Positions 1 to 10,780 of a stretch of 64,000 nucleotides of DNA are shown here, one piece after another. The DNA comes from Dactylorhiza incarnata (lineage: Eukaryota; Streptophyta; Magnoliopsida; Asparagales; Orchidaceae). The DNA is taken from the NCBI GenBank assembly GCA_033032865.1, contig JAWHQI010000262.1, forward strand, positions 1,116,001 to 1,180,000, written 5' to 3'. The notes under the pieces are model-generated. The model made no database searches and had not been told where the DNA came from. It saw nothing but the letters and a program-made list of their open reading frames with translations. Within the stretch, counting starts at the first letter, position 1; the number at the start of each line of letters is the position of its first letter. Both the position numbers and the translations under genes were made by a program.

Positions 1-858
1 GTCATTTTTTAACTCGACGAGTCGCTCTCACCAATGCTTCGAGAGTCGCTTGGGGCAAGTTCTTAGCCCACGAGAAAGATAAACCTTCCTCCCGACTCGA
101 GCAACACACGACTAGCAATCGTGCACACACAATACCGGGTTATCGTCAATTTCATACAAATTCAGCATTTGAGTATACTAAATCTAAATTTACGCAGAAA
201 TACTAAATATAAATTAGATGCATAAAGAAAATCTAGTTCTACTCAAATTCTACCATGACATGCGACGTGACTAGTACACTACATGAGTCGACATCGTGCT
301 CCGAATAATAATTCCTATGTTAACAAACTATTTCACATTCCAACCAAACTAATTTTAAACGGAACAACAAAAAGAAAAGCACGCACTCAAGTGGGTGAAG
401 TGGTGTGTAAGGAATGCAACAATGATAATGATAATGAAAAATAAAAAGCAACCTTCTAGTATGCAATGCAGCTCGTGCACAGTGGATAAAAACAACCGCT
501 CCCCCAGACTTAAGCTAAACACGATATCTAGAAATTTGAAGCTGAAAGAGGGGAGGAAGTGTTACCCAATGCTCAGAAACGAGCATACCAGACGATTGGC
601 GTTTACGATCAAGAATAGTCCGCAGCATCCGCCATCGAACACGAAACCTGCAAGCACAAACTCAAGGCAACAAAAGCAAATATAAAAGCTGAACTAAAAA
701 AAGAAATACGAAAATGGAAATCTGGGTTGTCTCCCAGTAGCGCTTTCATTTAACGTCCTTAAGCTGGACCAAATACCTGTATTAACAATGTTTATAAAGA
801 GTGCAGGAATTAAAAAGAAATACTCAAAAATAGTTCATCACAGCAAATAAAACACACA
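1..858 (-). other. GypA 3' non-coding region
   Basis: No convincing gene lies here; the short ORFs have no recognisable domain. The reverse complement carries an AAGTCTGGGGGAG stretch near 500-515, then matches GypB's tail at 38031-38180 and 38400-38520, including the shared run CCAATGCTTC on the plus strand near 33. This collinearity shows that the GypA ORF is followed directly by the 3' untranslated tail and not by pol. Confidence 0.75.
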
Positions 859-3147
859 TCAACTAAAAGCGCTCTTATGGTGCGCTTCTCCCGTAGCACG
901 TAGGCGGGAGGTGAAGGCTTTAGGGCCAGCACTGGTATTACCCAATGCTCCCCTAACCTCCGCCACCTTGCCACGGAGAGCAGCAGCACGAGCGTCACGC
1001 AGAAGTCTTTCCTTTTTAAGTTTGGTGACAGTTGGAGACTGCCACCGCTGAGAGTTCTCAGATTTTTCTGCCTTAGAATCAGGTGGCGTCACTTCCGGCA
1101 TCGTGGTGACTACCGGATCGGCCCACGAGATGGAGCGCTTACATAGTTTATTACATGATTCATCACACGGAGATAAATAACTATCATCCCTAACTATATT
1201 CAAGTCAATGTTTCCCGAACTGTCGTCTTCCTCCATCTCGGAGTCGAACTCTTTCATTCCTCCTTCACCTGTTTCTTGAACATGTATCTTTCCTGCACCG
1301 CTTAGAAATTCATCAGAAATAACGAGAGGGGGCGGAGTGAATATTTCAGTTGTGGCTTCAGGGCAAGTAGGTTGCTGCACCACATTGGTTAGGGAAATGC
1401 ACCCCGTAGCAAAATCAAGGGTAGCACCGCTCTCTTTCAAGAACGGCACCCCCAAGATAGGAATGGACTGGTTTTCTCGCGGGCCCAGAACCTGAAAATC
1501 AGCTACTACAGCTGTCCCCTCAACCGTTACCTCCACATTCTTTACTTCCCCCTCAGATTGGATAATCGTGCCATTAGCGAGAATCAGCGATTTCCTTTCC
1601 TCCGTGTTCATCTCCAGCTGTAACTTCGCAACATCTTGCAGTGCAATAACGTTGCGGGAGGAACCGGAATCGCATAAAGCTTTGGTTTCAACCTTATTGA
1701 TGGAGCACGAGATTACCAGCTCACTCGGTTTGGCATCTACCGCATCTCCCAGACTTTTCCCTTGATCAATAGGGTTCTTTTCCGTGCTGCTGGGAAGGGT
1801 TCCCTGCGAACGCTCGGTTAGCGCTTGAGCCAATTGGCCCAATTGCGTCTCCAAGTTTCGCATAGATGCGGTTTGATTTACCATGTTTGAATTAGCTGCA
1901 AGCAGGAATTTCTCCATCATCTCTTCTAAATTACTTTTCTTTTGGGTGGGGGGTGCTTGGTTATAATCCGGGTGCGGCGGCCTCGGTTGGCTCCCGGAGG
2001 CGTAAGCATCATTTTGATGCTGCCCCGGTGACCATCGTTGGCCGGGCGTGTTGGGATTCCAAGAGAAGTTTGGATGACTTCTCGCTCCCGGATTATAGGC
2101 GTTATTGTAAGGCGCCCCCTTGGGTTGATTTCCTACATAGTTCACAGATTCATTTAAGGTCAAGTGTGCGAAATCACCTGCCATGTGGTTCCCCGAACAT
2201 TCATAAGCATGATGGCCTCCGCCTCCACATCCTTCACAAGTAATGATAGCAGCAGGCGCAGATGGAGTGGGGAGTGAGTCGACCATGAAAAGACCTCGGC
2301 CTCTTCTCGGGGCATTTCTCCCTGCAGTCCAGAACGTACTGTGGGAGGCAGTGTCACGCAAAATCCGAAGGGCTTCGTCCAGAGTGTGGTTCATCAGGGT
2401 ACCACCCGCTGCGGCATCGATCATTGCCTTGTAGTGGGGCTTGATTGCAAAGTAGAATAACTCGACCACATTCCATGGCTGGAGCTCGTGGCCAGGACAA
2501 CGGCGAAGGAGCTCGTTAAGGCGCTCCCATGCTTCAGCAAGGGTCTCTTGGTCCAGTTGACGAAATGTGGCGATCTCCCGCCGCAAGCTCACGATCTTGT
2601 CCACAGGATGGAATTTAGCGAGGAACTTGGATGCAAGGGCATCCCAAGTTGCAGCAGTCCCGGGCGGAATGGAGTGAAGCCACACTTTTGCCTTGTCCCG
2701 GAGAGAGAAGGGGATCAGTCTCAGCTTGACTGTGTCATCAGCAATCCCGGCATAGCGGAAGGTTCCGCAGATATCAGAAAATTCTGCCAGATGCAGATGC
2801 GGGTCTTCGCTAGCCAGCCCTGAAAACTGAGCATTGTTGCGGATAATGTTTAAGATCGCTGGCTTGATCTCAAACTGATTATTCATGATGTTGGGCCCAA
2901 ACCCCGGGTACACACTCCCAGCAGTGGGGGTGGTGTAGTCTCTCATCGTGCGGGGTCGAGGCCTCGCCGCCTCCTGCTCGTCGCCAGGCAGATGTTGCCC
3001 CTCGTTGGGCACTCTCGCATCATCATCGTTCGGGTTTACTTGATCACCCATGGCCGCTTGTACGGCTGCAGCGCGCCTTCGCGCGCGAGCAGTCCGTTCG
3101 ATTTCTGGGTCAAAAGGTGCGAGTTCACCGGCGGTCTGTCTCTGCAT
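859..3147 (-). CDS. gag-pro: Gag-protease polyprotein of GypA (762 aa, intact)
   Basis: One uninterrupted frame starting at an ATG 90 bases after the primer site. A retrotransposon Gag domain lies at about residues 138-265 (LIPFSLRDKAKVWLHSIPPG through the helical region), followed by a CCHC zinc knuckle at 304-317 (CEGCGGGGHHAYEC) and a proline/asparagine-rich linker. A retropepsin-like aspartic protease starts near 475, with catalytic DSG at 493-495, a flap-like ANGT segment near 524 and ILGVPFL at 563-569. The last 150 residues are acidic and then basic, with no domain I recognise. Gag would form the particle and bind RNA; the protease would cut it. Reverse transcriptase, RNase H and integrase are absent. 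An intact 762-codon frame amid decayed neighbours suggests recent activity or selection. Confidence 0.88.
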   Translation of the reverse strand: MQRQTAGELAPFDPEIERTARARRRAAAVQAAMGDQVNPNDDDARVPNEGQHLPGDEQEAARPRPRTMRDYTTPTAGSVYPGFGPNIMNNQFEIKPAILNIIRNNAQFSGLASEDPHLHLAEFSDICGTFRYAGIADDTVKLRLIPFSLRDKAKVWLHSIPPGTAATWDALASKFLAKFHPVDKIVSLRREIATFRQLDQETLAEAWERLNELLRRCPGHELQPWNVVELFYFAIKPHYKAMIDAAAGGTLMNHTLDEALRILRDTASHSTFWTAGRNAPRRGRGLFMVDSLPTPSAPAAIITCEGCGGGGHHAYECSGNHMAGDFAHLTLNESVNYVGNQPKGAPYNNAYNPGARSHPNFSWNPNTPGQRWSPGQHQNDAYASGSQPRPPHPDYNQAPPTQKKSNLEEMMEKFLLAANSNMVNQTASMRNLETQLGQLAQALTERSQGTLPSSTEKNPIDQGKSLGDAVDAKPSELVISCSINKVETKALCDSGSSRNVIALQDVAKLQLEMNTEERKSLILANGTIIQSEGEVKNVEVTVEGTAVVADFQVLGPRENQSIPILGVPFLKESGATLDFATGCISLTNVVQQPTCPEATTEIFTPPPLVISDEFLSGAGKIHVQETGEGGMKEFDSEMEEDDSSGNIDLNIVRDDSYLSPCDESCNKLCKRSISWADPVVTTMPEVTPPDSKAEKSENSQRWQSPTVTKLKKERLLRDARAAALRGKVAEVRGALGNTSAGPKAFTSRLRATGEAHHKSAFS

Positions 3148-3236
3148 ACACTGTCAGAAACAGAAGAAAACAAGGAAGTTCAAAGACAACAGCTCGTATA
3201 ACGAAAATCACTACACAAGACGATACACGTCTGCAT

Positions 3237-3254
3237 TCCCCGGCAACGGCGCCA
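3237..3254 (-). promoter_or_regulatory. GypA primer binding site (tRNA-Asp)
   Basis: The minus strand reads TGGCGCCGTTGCCGGGGA, the complement of the 3' end of plant tRNA-Asp. It sits 6 bases from the LTR end (3261) and is identical to the GypB site at 36287-36304. This fixes the LTR boundary and the element orientation. Confidence 0.92.
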
Positions 3255-4126
3255 AAAACTTGATGCGCGTCGGCAAGTGCACCGGTCGCTGTCAAGTAAT
3301 AATTGTGGAGAATAAATTCCCCAGATGTCGGTCTCTTGAGGAATGCAGGATGGGTGAACGAACCGCGCAGTGATTATTGTTACACAAGCGTTTCACAAAC
3401 ACAAAGAGGGGTTTTTGGTTGGTTTTCCTAATTTTAACAACAACAATAGAGATGCGGGTCGAGAACACCGCTTCGCAAAGTGAGGTGGATGCAACGGCTG
3501 CGATGCCGTGCTTCGTGAGGCGGATGAAGTGAACTCAAGTGCGAAAGGGTGAGGGTCGCAAACACCTCTTCACAACCGTCGTTGGCTCTTGCTAACACGG
3601 AGCAAACACCTTGCGTGCGTGTGCGAGTGAGTGAGTGAGAACGGAATGAATCATGAGCAAACCATGGAGAAAAACAAAGAAATATTCATTTTCATCAAAG
3701 TAAATATCACAATATTCATCTAGTAAATGGTTCAAAGAGTGCAATGAAGGGAAAGAAGAAAGAAATAACCGGCGGTGAAGATTAGCGGCCATTCACGGCC
3801 GGAATGGTAGGTTGTCGGGCTACCTCCGGACTCGGACGGACAATGCTTCCGGCGTAGAGAGCTGTCACAATCTCCCTACGTGCTCCGTTGTCTTCGACTC
3901 AAGGTCTCTTCTTCTTCTCACCGGGCGGAGAGCGAAAGTGGTTGCTTGGAGGCTTGCGGACGATGGAGAACACTCACGGACGATGGAGGAAGGCTTGGAA
4001 TGGATGGAGGAGGCTTCCCCTTGCGTGGAAGATGAAGTAGGGGCGTTCCAGGGCGGTGGTCGGCGGCGTACGGAACAGGAACCTCGCTCCCGGAATGATC
4101 GATCCGCCCTAAAATCGCAACAGGCG

Positions 4127-4134
4127 TTTAAATA
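4127..4134 (-). promoter_or_regulatory. Putative TATA box of the GypA LTR
   Basis: The minus strand reads TATTTAAA in the context AGCGCC-TATTTAAA. In GypB the same AGCGCC context precedes TATAAAT at 35207 and 40017. The position just downstream of the palindrome block fits a U3 promoter. Confidence 0.55.
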
Positions 4135-4149
4135 GGCGCTGGATTGAAT

Positions 4150-4512
4150 ACTGCGCACGATCATTGGCGCACGACCAGTGGTCGTGCGCACTGGAATTCT
4201 GCGATCGTGCGCACTGCCTGGACAGAACCTGCAAGAGACGAAATTATAAAATACAATGTTCGCACGACCAGTGGCGCACAACCGGTGGTCGTGCGCACTG
4301 GAGTTGATGGTCGTGTGCACTACAGCAAACAGAACTCAGAAATTTAATGGTCAATGCGCACGAGCAGTGGCGCACAACCGATGGTCGTGCGCACTGGAGT
4401 CGATGGTCGTGCGCACTGCACCAGACAGAACTCGTGAAAAAGGGTTAAGTGCGCACGATTAGTGGCGCACGACCGGTGGTCGTGCGCACTAGAACAAGTG
4501 ATCGTGCGCAGT
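4150..4512 (-). repeat. Palindromic GCGCACGACC module array in the GypA LTR
   Basis: Several copies of a CpG-rich palindrome. The clearest is 4465-4487, with arms GCGCACGACC and GGTCGTGCGC around three bases. Copies are separated by spacers, one of which contains AGACAGAACTC. The same palindrome and spacer occur in GypB and in the unrelated Del2 LTR. The block lies in U3 just upstream of the TATA box, as an enhancer or silencing target would. Confidence 0.85.
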
Positions 4513-4770
4513 GTTCCTGTGCAGAATTGCACCGGAAACACTTGCACGCCTCCTATTCCAGCACAAACACAGATCTAGCCACTGAAAGTGGCACTTAACA
4601 ACATATGAATACTACTAAAGATAATACACACGAAAACACACCAAAGTGGGCCTAAATGTGCACCTAGCATGGGTTATCAAATATAGACTATAATAAGGCT
4701 AAAGTGCATGATATTGACAAAATAACGGCCCGGATGAGTCCATAAATGTACATATGATCAGGACTCATCA

Positions 4771-4836
4771 GCGCTCGACGAAATTACTTCAATTAGTCGA
4801 ACGACGATCGATGAACTCAATCAAGTTCGTCGAACA
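4771..4836 (+). repeat. Short TCGACGAA-type palindrome cluster at the Sire1/GypA junction
   Basis: Four versions of the GTTCGTCGAAC palindrome within 66 bases, the last perfect (GTTCGTCGAAC near 4825). They begin right at the GypA insertion point and match the arrays at 8222, 8909 and 20614. They lie just upstream of Sire1 gag-protease coding remnants. Confidence 0.7.
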
Positions 4837-4849
4837 GAAAATGTACTGT

Positions 4850-7800
4850 ATTTCAAAAGAATTCTCAACATACTAAGAATCCCTTTACTGAGTGGATTAT
4901 TCCTCCTAGGAGATATCATCCACAAGGCTATAAGGATCAGCCTGAGATTTCTTACATTTCAGAATTTTGTGGTAAGACAAAAGGACCCAAGGTAGTCTGG
5001 GTCAAGAACAACTAGTTTATTTTCTGTTGTGCAGGTACAAAGCTATCCAAACATAGAAGAACATTGGTCTTTGGATAGTGGGTGCTCTAAGCACATGACA
5101 GGAAACAAGGCCAATCAAAGCAATTATAAGCAAAGCATGGACCCAAAGTGATTTTTGGAGACTCCAACTGTGGATAAACTAAAGGATATGGAAAAATCAG
5201 AGTTGGAGCAGTTACCTTCAATGAGGTAGCATATGTCAAGAGTCTCAAGCATAACCTCATCAGCATAAGCCAGCTGTGTGATGAAGGTTATCAGGTAACT
5301 TTTAATCATTCCTTATGTCTTATTACCAATAATAAAAACGTCAATGTGTTATCTGGTATTAGACATGGAAATATATATTTCGTCAATTTTTATTCTGCCA
5401 ATTCAGACATTTGTTTATTTTATTTAATAAGTAAAATAAATGAATTATGGCATAAAAGGCTGGGACATATTAACCTTAGAACTATCTCTAAGCTCTCCAA
5501 GGACAATCTAGTAAGAGGACTGCCTTCTGGTTCATACAAGAAGGAAGGACTTTGCAGGGCTTGTCAACTAGGAAAGCAGACCAAGAGTAGTTTCAAATCT
5601 TTATCCAAGAGTGATTCACCTAGATTTCTGTACTTACTGCATTTGGATCTCTTTGGACCCACTGTAATACAGAGTTTAGGAAGGAAACATTACACCTGAG
5701 TTATTGTAGATGACTTATCTAGATTCACTTGGGTGTTCTTTCTTAGGAACAAGTCTGACACCTTCAGGGTTCTGACAGACTTTCTCAGGTCTATCAAGAT
5801 TGAGTACTCTACTCTAGTTGCATTGATCAGAAGTGATCATGGCACTGAGTTTGAATCTCTTATAATGAGAGAATTCTGTGGAAATGAAGGGATCAGGCAT
5901 TGTTTCTCTGCTCCTAGAACTCCTCAACAAAATGGGGTAGCTGAAAGGAAAAATAGTACATTAATTGAATCAACAACTACATTGCTTGCTGATGCTCACT
6001 TGCAATCTCTTTTTGGGCAGAGGCAGTGAACACAACAAATTATGTGTTAAACAGGAGTCTGATACACAAACTTTAGTGTAAAACACCCTATGAATTGCTT
6101 GAGAATAAAATGCCTAAGGTTAACTATTTTAAGATTTTTGGTTGTAGATGCTATGTGCATAACAATGATAAGAAATATCTAAGGAAATTTGAAGCAAAGT
6201 CTGCTGAAGCTATATTCCTTGGATACTCTCTTTCTAGTAAAGCATATAGAATTTATAACAAATCAACTCTTAAGATAGAAGAGTCCATGCATGTTTCTCT
6301 TGATAAAACTAACATATTGAATGATGAGAGGAATACCACCTATACCAAAGATATTTTGCAAGTACCAGCTCTATGTGAAGAGCTTAATGGATTGGATCTA
6401 CAGAATAAAGACTCTCTACTCCCATCATCTCAAACTATTGAAGAACAAGATAATCCAAAAGATCTTGCTGATAATTCTAATCAAGTGATAGCTGAACAAA
6501 TCCCTCAACAGGAAACTCTTGCTGAACCCATTCCAACTGTTGATCACATCATAGTTAGAGATCATCCAATATCTCAAGTTATTAGAGACATCTTAGCAGG
6601 TGTTCAAACAAGGCATCAACTCAACCAAAATAATATGCATACTTGTTTCCTATCATAAATTGAACCTCAATCCATAAAATATGCAGAACAAGAACCAAAC
6701 TGGATTCTTCCAATGCAAGAGGAACTCAATCAATTTGAAAGGAACAAAGTCTGGGATTTGGTTCCAAGACCAAAGGGCCATCTAGTTATTGGCACCAAAT
6801 GGGTCTTTAGGAACAAGCTAGATGATCAAGGATTGATAATCAGAAATAAAGCCAGATTGGTAGCCCAAGGATACTCTCAGAAAGAAGGAATTGATTATGA
6901 TCAATCCTTTGCTCCTGTTGCAAGACTTGAAGCTATCATGATATTTCTTGCATTTGCTGCTTTCAAAATGTTTAAAGTCTATCAGATGGATGTGAAGAGT
7001 GCATTCTTAAATGGAGATATCAAAGAAGATGTATATGTGGAACAACCACCAGGTTTTATCTCTCCAACTTACTCTTCCTATGTTTTTAAGCTTAATAAAG
7101 CTCTCTATGGTCTCAAGCAATCTCCCAGAGCATGGTATGAGACCCTAGCTAATTTTCTTTTAGAGAACAAATTCTGTAGAGGCAATGTTGATAAAACTTT
7201 ATTTTTCAGGATACATAAAAATCCAACTTTACTAGTTCAAATTTATGTAGATGATGTTATATTTGGCTCTGTTGATTCAAATTTATGCAAAAGGTTTTCT
7301 GACCTAATGAAATCCAAATTTGAAATGAGTAGTATGGGTGAGTTATCTTACTTACTTGGCCTTCAAGTGAAGCAAACTCCTAATGGGATAATCATATCAC
7401 AATCCTAGTATGCTAAGGAATTAGTGAAAAGATTTGGTATGTCTGATGCCTCTTCTATGAAAACACTCATGCCCTCCAATGCTGTTCTAGACAATGATGA
7501 ATTAGGGAAACCTGTTGATCAAAAAGTTTATAGAGCAATTGTTGGTTCTTTACTTTACTTAACAGCTAGTAGGCCAGACATAATGTTTGCTACATGCATT
7601 TGTGCTAGGTTCCAAGTTAACCCCAAAGAATCTCACCTTATTTTATTAAAAAGAATTTTGAGATATATAAAGGGTTGTCCAAATCAAGGACTTTAGTATC
7701 CAACTGCATCAGAATTTGAACTAACTGGATTCTCAGATTCTGATTATGCTGGATGCAGAGTAGACAGGAAAAGTAGATCAGAAACTTGCCAGTTCCTTGG

Positions 7801-8174
7801 TGATAAGCTTGTGTATTGGTTTTGTAAGAAACATAAATCTGTGTCTACATCAACAACTGAAGCAGAATATATTGTTGCTGGCGATTGCTGCTCACAGATT
7901 CTATGGATACAAAATCAACTCTTAGATTATGGATCAACTTAAATAAATCAATTATATTTTGTGACAATACTAGTGCAATATCTATAGCACAAAATCCACT
8001 ACTCCATAGTAGGACTAAACACATAGAAGTTAGGCACCACTTTATCAGAGATAATATGGATAAAAATAAAATTTGCCGACAATTTATTCCTACTAACTTA
8101 CAAAGTGCTGATATTTTCACCAAACCTTTGGATGAAAAGAAGCACATCTTCTTTATAAATCAGCTAGAAAAATG
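4850..8174 (+). pseudogene. pol: Sire1 gag-pol remnant (protease, integrase, RT, RNase H)
   Basis: A copia polyprotein broken by several stops and frameshifts. Visible pieces: GPKVVWVK then protease LDSGCSKHMTG near 5076-5105; the GAG-pre-integrase zinc region LWHKRLGHINLRT near 5448-5490 with a CRACQLGKQTKS segment; integrase core LHLDLFGP and PQQNGVAERKN (about 5640-5960); reverse transcriptase 6713-7408 with [24 protein letters not shown] and active-site YVDDVIFG; RNase H 7424-8174 with GFSDSDYAG, STTEAEY and the terminal ADIFTKPLD. At least four in-frame stops (for example after KHYT near 5697 and after ISQS near 7406) and a shift near 7900 kill it. The order integrase-RT-RNase H fixes the superfamily as Ty1/copia. 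Confidence 0.92.
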
Positions 8175-8221
8175 ATAGATGGAGATTCAATAAATTAAAA
8201 ATTATATTTTTACTTATCCCC

Positions 8222-8376
8222 TCTTTTCGTCGAACGGAGATCGACGAAAACTAGTCGTTCGTCGAACGGTGATCGACGAAATCTATTCGATTCAGAGATC
8301 GACGAAGCCAACTCTTTAGTCAAACTGAGATCGACGAAAATTTATTTTTCATCGAACGCTGTCTGACGAAGCCCCA
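8222..8376 (+). repeat. TCGTCGAACG/ATCGACGAA array between Sire1 pol and env-like frame
   Basis: About five alternating copies of TTCGTCGAACG and GATCGACGAAA at roughly 30-base spacing, starting 50 bases after the pol stop. The same core appears in the Sire1 3' LTR and in Del1. No coding is seen in 8175-8550. Confidence 0.75.
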
Positions 8377-8530
8377 GGCTCTTCGACTTCTGTTTTTGTT
8401 AGGTTTAGCCGAACCCCGTTCCACGAAATCTTGCACCATCTCCGATCTCTTTCTTTATAATCAAATTTTGATTCATTTCCGTCTTTGCGCCTACAGAACT
8501 TGCTCTTGCCTCCCTCAAGTTTCTTTGTAC

Positions 8531-8557
8531 TTGATTTTTTCTCTTGCAGGTACAAAT
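8531..8557 (+). promoter_or_regulatory. Possible splice acceptor before the env-like ATG
   Basis: A pyrimidine-rich run ending TTTTTTCTCTTGCAG is followed six bases later by ATG at 8555. This is a textbook 3' splice-site shape at the place where a subgenomic env message would need one. No donor was identified, so this is inference. Confidence 0.35.
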
Positions 8558-8648
8558 GGCAATCTCTTAGGTAGTGATCTCGTCAATGAAGTTTGATGCA
8601 GGATTTGATATAGATATGAAATCTTTTGCGCATTCTGGCCAGATTTTC
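8555..8648 (+). pseudogene. Start of Sire1 env-like frame, cut by Del1
   Basis: ATG at 8555 opens a frame with a stop after four codons and a second in-frame ATG at 8585 that reads on to the Del1 insertion at 8648. The frame resumes at 17738 after removal of one copy of the TTTTC duplication. It is the N-terminal end of the post-pol env-like protein. Confidence 0.6.
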
Positions 8649-8700
8649 TGTAAGACCTCCATTTCCAGTGCACTAAAATCAGCAAATCGTTAAGTATTAA

Positions 8701-9280
8701 AGCTAACGCAAATGTTAGCGCTAACGCCAGACGTTAGCCTAGGACTTAGTGTCGGCAATTTCTCGAGAAATCAAAAATAAGAGAATTACTTTTCTCGAGA
8801 AATACAGAGTTACATTTCGCGAGAAATCAAAGCAAGAGGATTGCATTCTCGAGAAATTACAAGGCTGAAGACTAACTTCAGCGTTGCGACTAACACCCGG
8901 CATTAGCCCTAGATGTTCGTCTAATGTAGCCAGCCGTTCGTTGAACACAGTCAGCCGTTCGTCGAATGCATTTTTCTAGCCGTTCGTCGAATGCAGCTAG
9001 CCGTTCGTCGAATGAAGCTAGCCGTTCGTCAAACGCAGTTTTCTAGCCGTTCGTCGAACGCAGCAAACCATTCGTCAAACGCAGGCTTCAGGCGGTTCAT
9101 CGAACGCAGGCTATCGAGAGTTCATTGAACGCAGGCTGTAGAGAGTTCGTCGAATGCAGCTTCAAAGTGTTCGTCGAATGCCGATCGTCGAACGTCGTCG
9201 AGCCTTAAGTGGCTGTGAATAAACTCAGCCACCGCTTTAAGGGCTAACGCCCGGCGTTAGGTGCTAATGCCGGCGTTAGG
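8701..9280 (+). repeat. Three palindrome families in Del1 U3
   Basis: Seen in order: GCTAACG...CGTTAGC pairs (8701-8735); four TTTCTCGAGAAA-like palindromes, one as TTTCGCGAGAAA (8755-8860); about fourteen copies of GTTCGTCGAACGCAG spaced about 20-30 bases apart (8909-9200); and again GGCTAACGCC with GGCGTTAG (9240-9280). All end within 10 bases of the TATA box. The 3' LTR has the same arrangement at 15710-16260 with point differences. Confidence 0.85.
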
Positions 9281-9288
9281 TCCGAAAA

Positions 9289-9296
9289 TATAAAAG
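9289..9296 (+). promoter_or_regulatory. TATA box of the Del1 5' LTR
   Basis: TATAAAAG directly downstream of the palindrome arrays, repeated at the same place in the 3' LTR (16274-16281). This probably marks the U3/R promoter. Confidence 0.65.
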
Positions 9297-9883
9297 GCAG
9301 CCAAATTCAGTTTCCCTTCTCATTTTCTGATTCCACTCTCGTTCCAAAGGCAGAGAACTTGGGATTTATGAAGGAAGGAGGTCTTTTTGGGCTAGTCTTT
9401 TGCTTGCATTGAGGGCAAATCCGTGGGGGAGATTGCTTGCGTGTTTTCCATCGTTGATCCAGTGGAAAGGTAGTTGTTTCAAAGTGTCCAGCCGAGTTCC
9501 TCTCAGATCTATGACACCGAAACGAGCGCCAAGGGTAACGATTCTCCTCCTTCATCTCTGGACACGTTCGTCCTTTGATTTGCATAGTAGTAGGCAGATT
9601 TCCACTAATGAGGGGATAGATTTCTGCCGATGGGTCGATGTTATCCCCGTAGAAATTGCATATAGAGTCTGGAATGATAGTACAGACGTAGGCATACTGT
9701 GTGAAGCTCATCGAGACAGGTTGGTCTGGATTGGTGAGTTGATATGCTATCTTGCATTCCGGAGAAGACTCCGTGTATGTTTTCGGGTTCTGTGTGCTGT
9801 GTTGTGCTGCAGGGAGTCCTGGAGGTTACCCTCAGGAAATACTCGAAAAGGGCTAACAGAAATGTATTATGTTGGCCAACTCC

Positions 9884-9932
9884 CGGCGCTAGTGCTAACG
9901 CCGGCGCTAGTGCTAACGCCGGCGCTAGTGCC
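9884..9932 (+). repeat. 18-bp tandem repeat in Del1 5' LTR
   Basis: The unit CGGCGCTAGTGCTAACGC occurs about 2.7 times. The 3' LTR (near 16866-16898) has one unit fewer with changes, so copy number shifted after insertion and explains part of the length difference between the LTRs. Confidence 0.8.
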
Positions 9933-10768
9933 AGTGATCCGTGAGATTGCTTAGGGCACATGAAAATGGCCCCTGAGGCTGAAGAGATGACCCTGCGTGG
10001 TTAAGGTTGACGGGCACAAGGGGAAGCCAAACCCATGTCGGACTAAGGTGAATCCTGACGTTTATGAGAGCGGGCACAAGCTGAACCGAACCCGGGGTAG
10101 GCATTGTTGAATCCTGCCATCTAGCTCATAATGTACATCCAAGTTGAAAAAGGACTTGTGGATGTCGTGCCGTGAGTTCACAAGGCGTGTGACTTGACAT
10201 CATCGTGTGCTGAATGTTTCTATGCGGTGCTTAGACGCACCTGTGAAATATATATACTGTTATTGCTTGCTAGCAGGGAAGGAGCACCGCCGCCCCGAGC
10301 ATGGGGCGGGGTCGTTATATTCTGGGTCAATAAAGCTAACCGGTTACTTATTTTCCCACCATATGGTGGATTTGTTTCTACATGTCCTGGCGAGACTAGC
10401 GGGAAATAGTGGGCTGAAGTCCCTGCTATTGTGCTGAACTAACCCTCGAAGGCCAAGTTATTATGTTTACTGTTTTCATGTGTGGCCGGCCTGCGTGCCG
10501 ATGTTTGTAAGCCACCTAGCAGATGTAAACATTGTAAGAAATAAACTCTGTTGTAATGTCATTCCTAGTTGCAAATATGAACATGTGTTGAACTGGTTTT
10601 ACTTTTTAAAATAAATGCTTCTGTTGTACGACTCTGTTTGCTGAGATAGTTATGTTCTTAACTATTTAAAAATAATTCCGTAACGCGCTCTTCTGTTCGT
10701 TTAATATGGCGTGGGGTCCCGGCCGGACCTACTGCTATATTCTTTGTAACAGGGCAGGTGTTACAAAT

Positions 10769-10780
10769 TGGTATCAGCTT
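10769..10780 (+). promoter_or_regulatory. Del1 primer binding site (initiator tRNA-Met type)
   Basis: TGGTATCAG starts 3 bases after the LTR end. The usual plant site is TGGTATCAGAGC; here the last bases read CTT, a probable later mutation. Confidence 0.8.

Larger units (their letters stand above)
1..4770 (-). mobile_element. GypA: partial pol-less Athila/Tat-like Ty3-gypsy element
   Basis: Seen on the minus strand in order: LTR (4770 to 3261), a tRNA-Asp primer site, an intact Gag-protease ORF, then non-coding sequence running off the window. The 858 bases after the ORF match, in order, the 3' non-coding part of GypB (for example around 38031-38060 and 38400-38520), so no reverse transcriptase or integrase fits between ORF and tail. 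GypA is therefore probably a non-autonomous Gag-protease element mobilised in trans. It abuts Sire1 at 4771. The expected duplication on the far side is GCGCT, outside the window. The far LTR is not visible, so completeness is unknown. Confidence 0.85.
3261..4770 (-). repeat. GypA 5' LTR (1510 bp)
   Basis: On the minus strand the LTR starts TGATGAGTCC at 4770 and ends GCGCATCA at 3261, next to the primer site. Its first 300 bases align with the LTRs of GypB (34666, 39476) and GypC (62861). It holds a terminal inverted repeat (TGATGAGTCC with GGACTCATC about 19 bases later), a palindrome block at 4150-4512 and a TATA element. The short ORFs inside it are not genes. Confidence 0.88.
8649..10765 (+). 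repeat. Del1 5' LTR (2117 bp)
   Basis: Starts TGTAAGACCTCC and ends GGTGTTACA, followed by the primer site. The boundary is set by the TTTTC duplication and by the second copy. U3 carries three palindrome families (8701-9280). A TATA box lies at 9289. The rest is untranslated leader and U5. ORFs up to 184 codons in it appear on both strands, match nothing I recognise and are not treated as genes. Confidence 0.95.

Noticed and set aside
9400..9954. 184-aa ORF in the Del1 LTR
   Set aside because: It lies inside the LTR, overlaps ORFs on the opposite strand and has no recognisable domain. The matching stretch of the 3' LTR keeps only a 103-codon piece.
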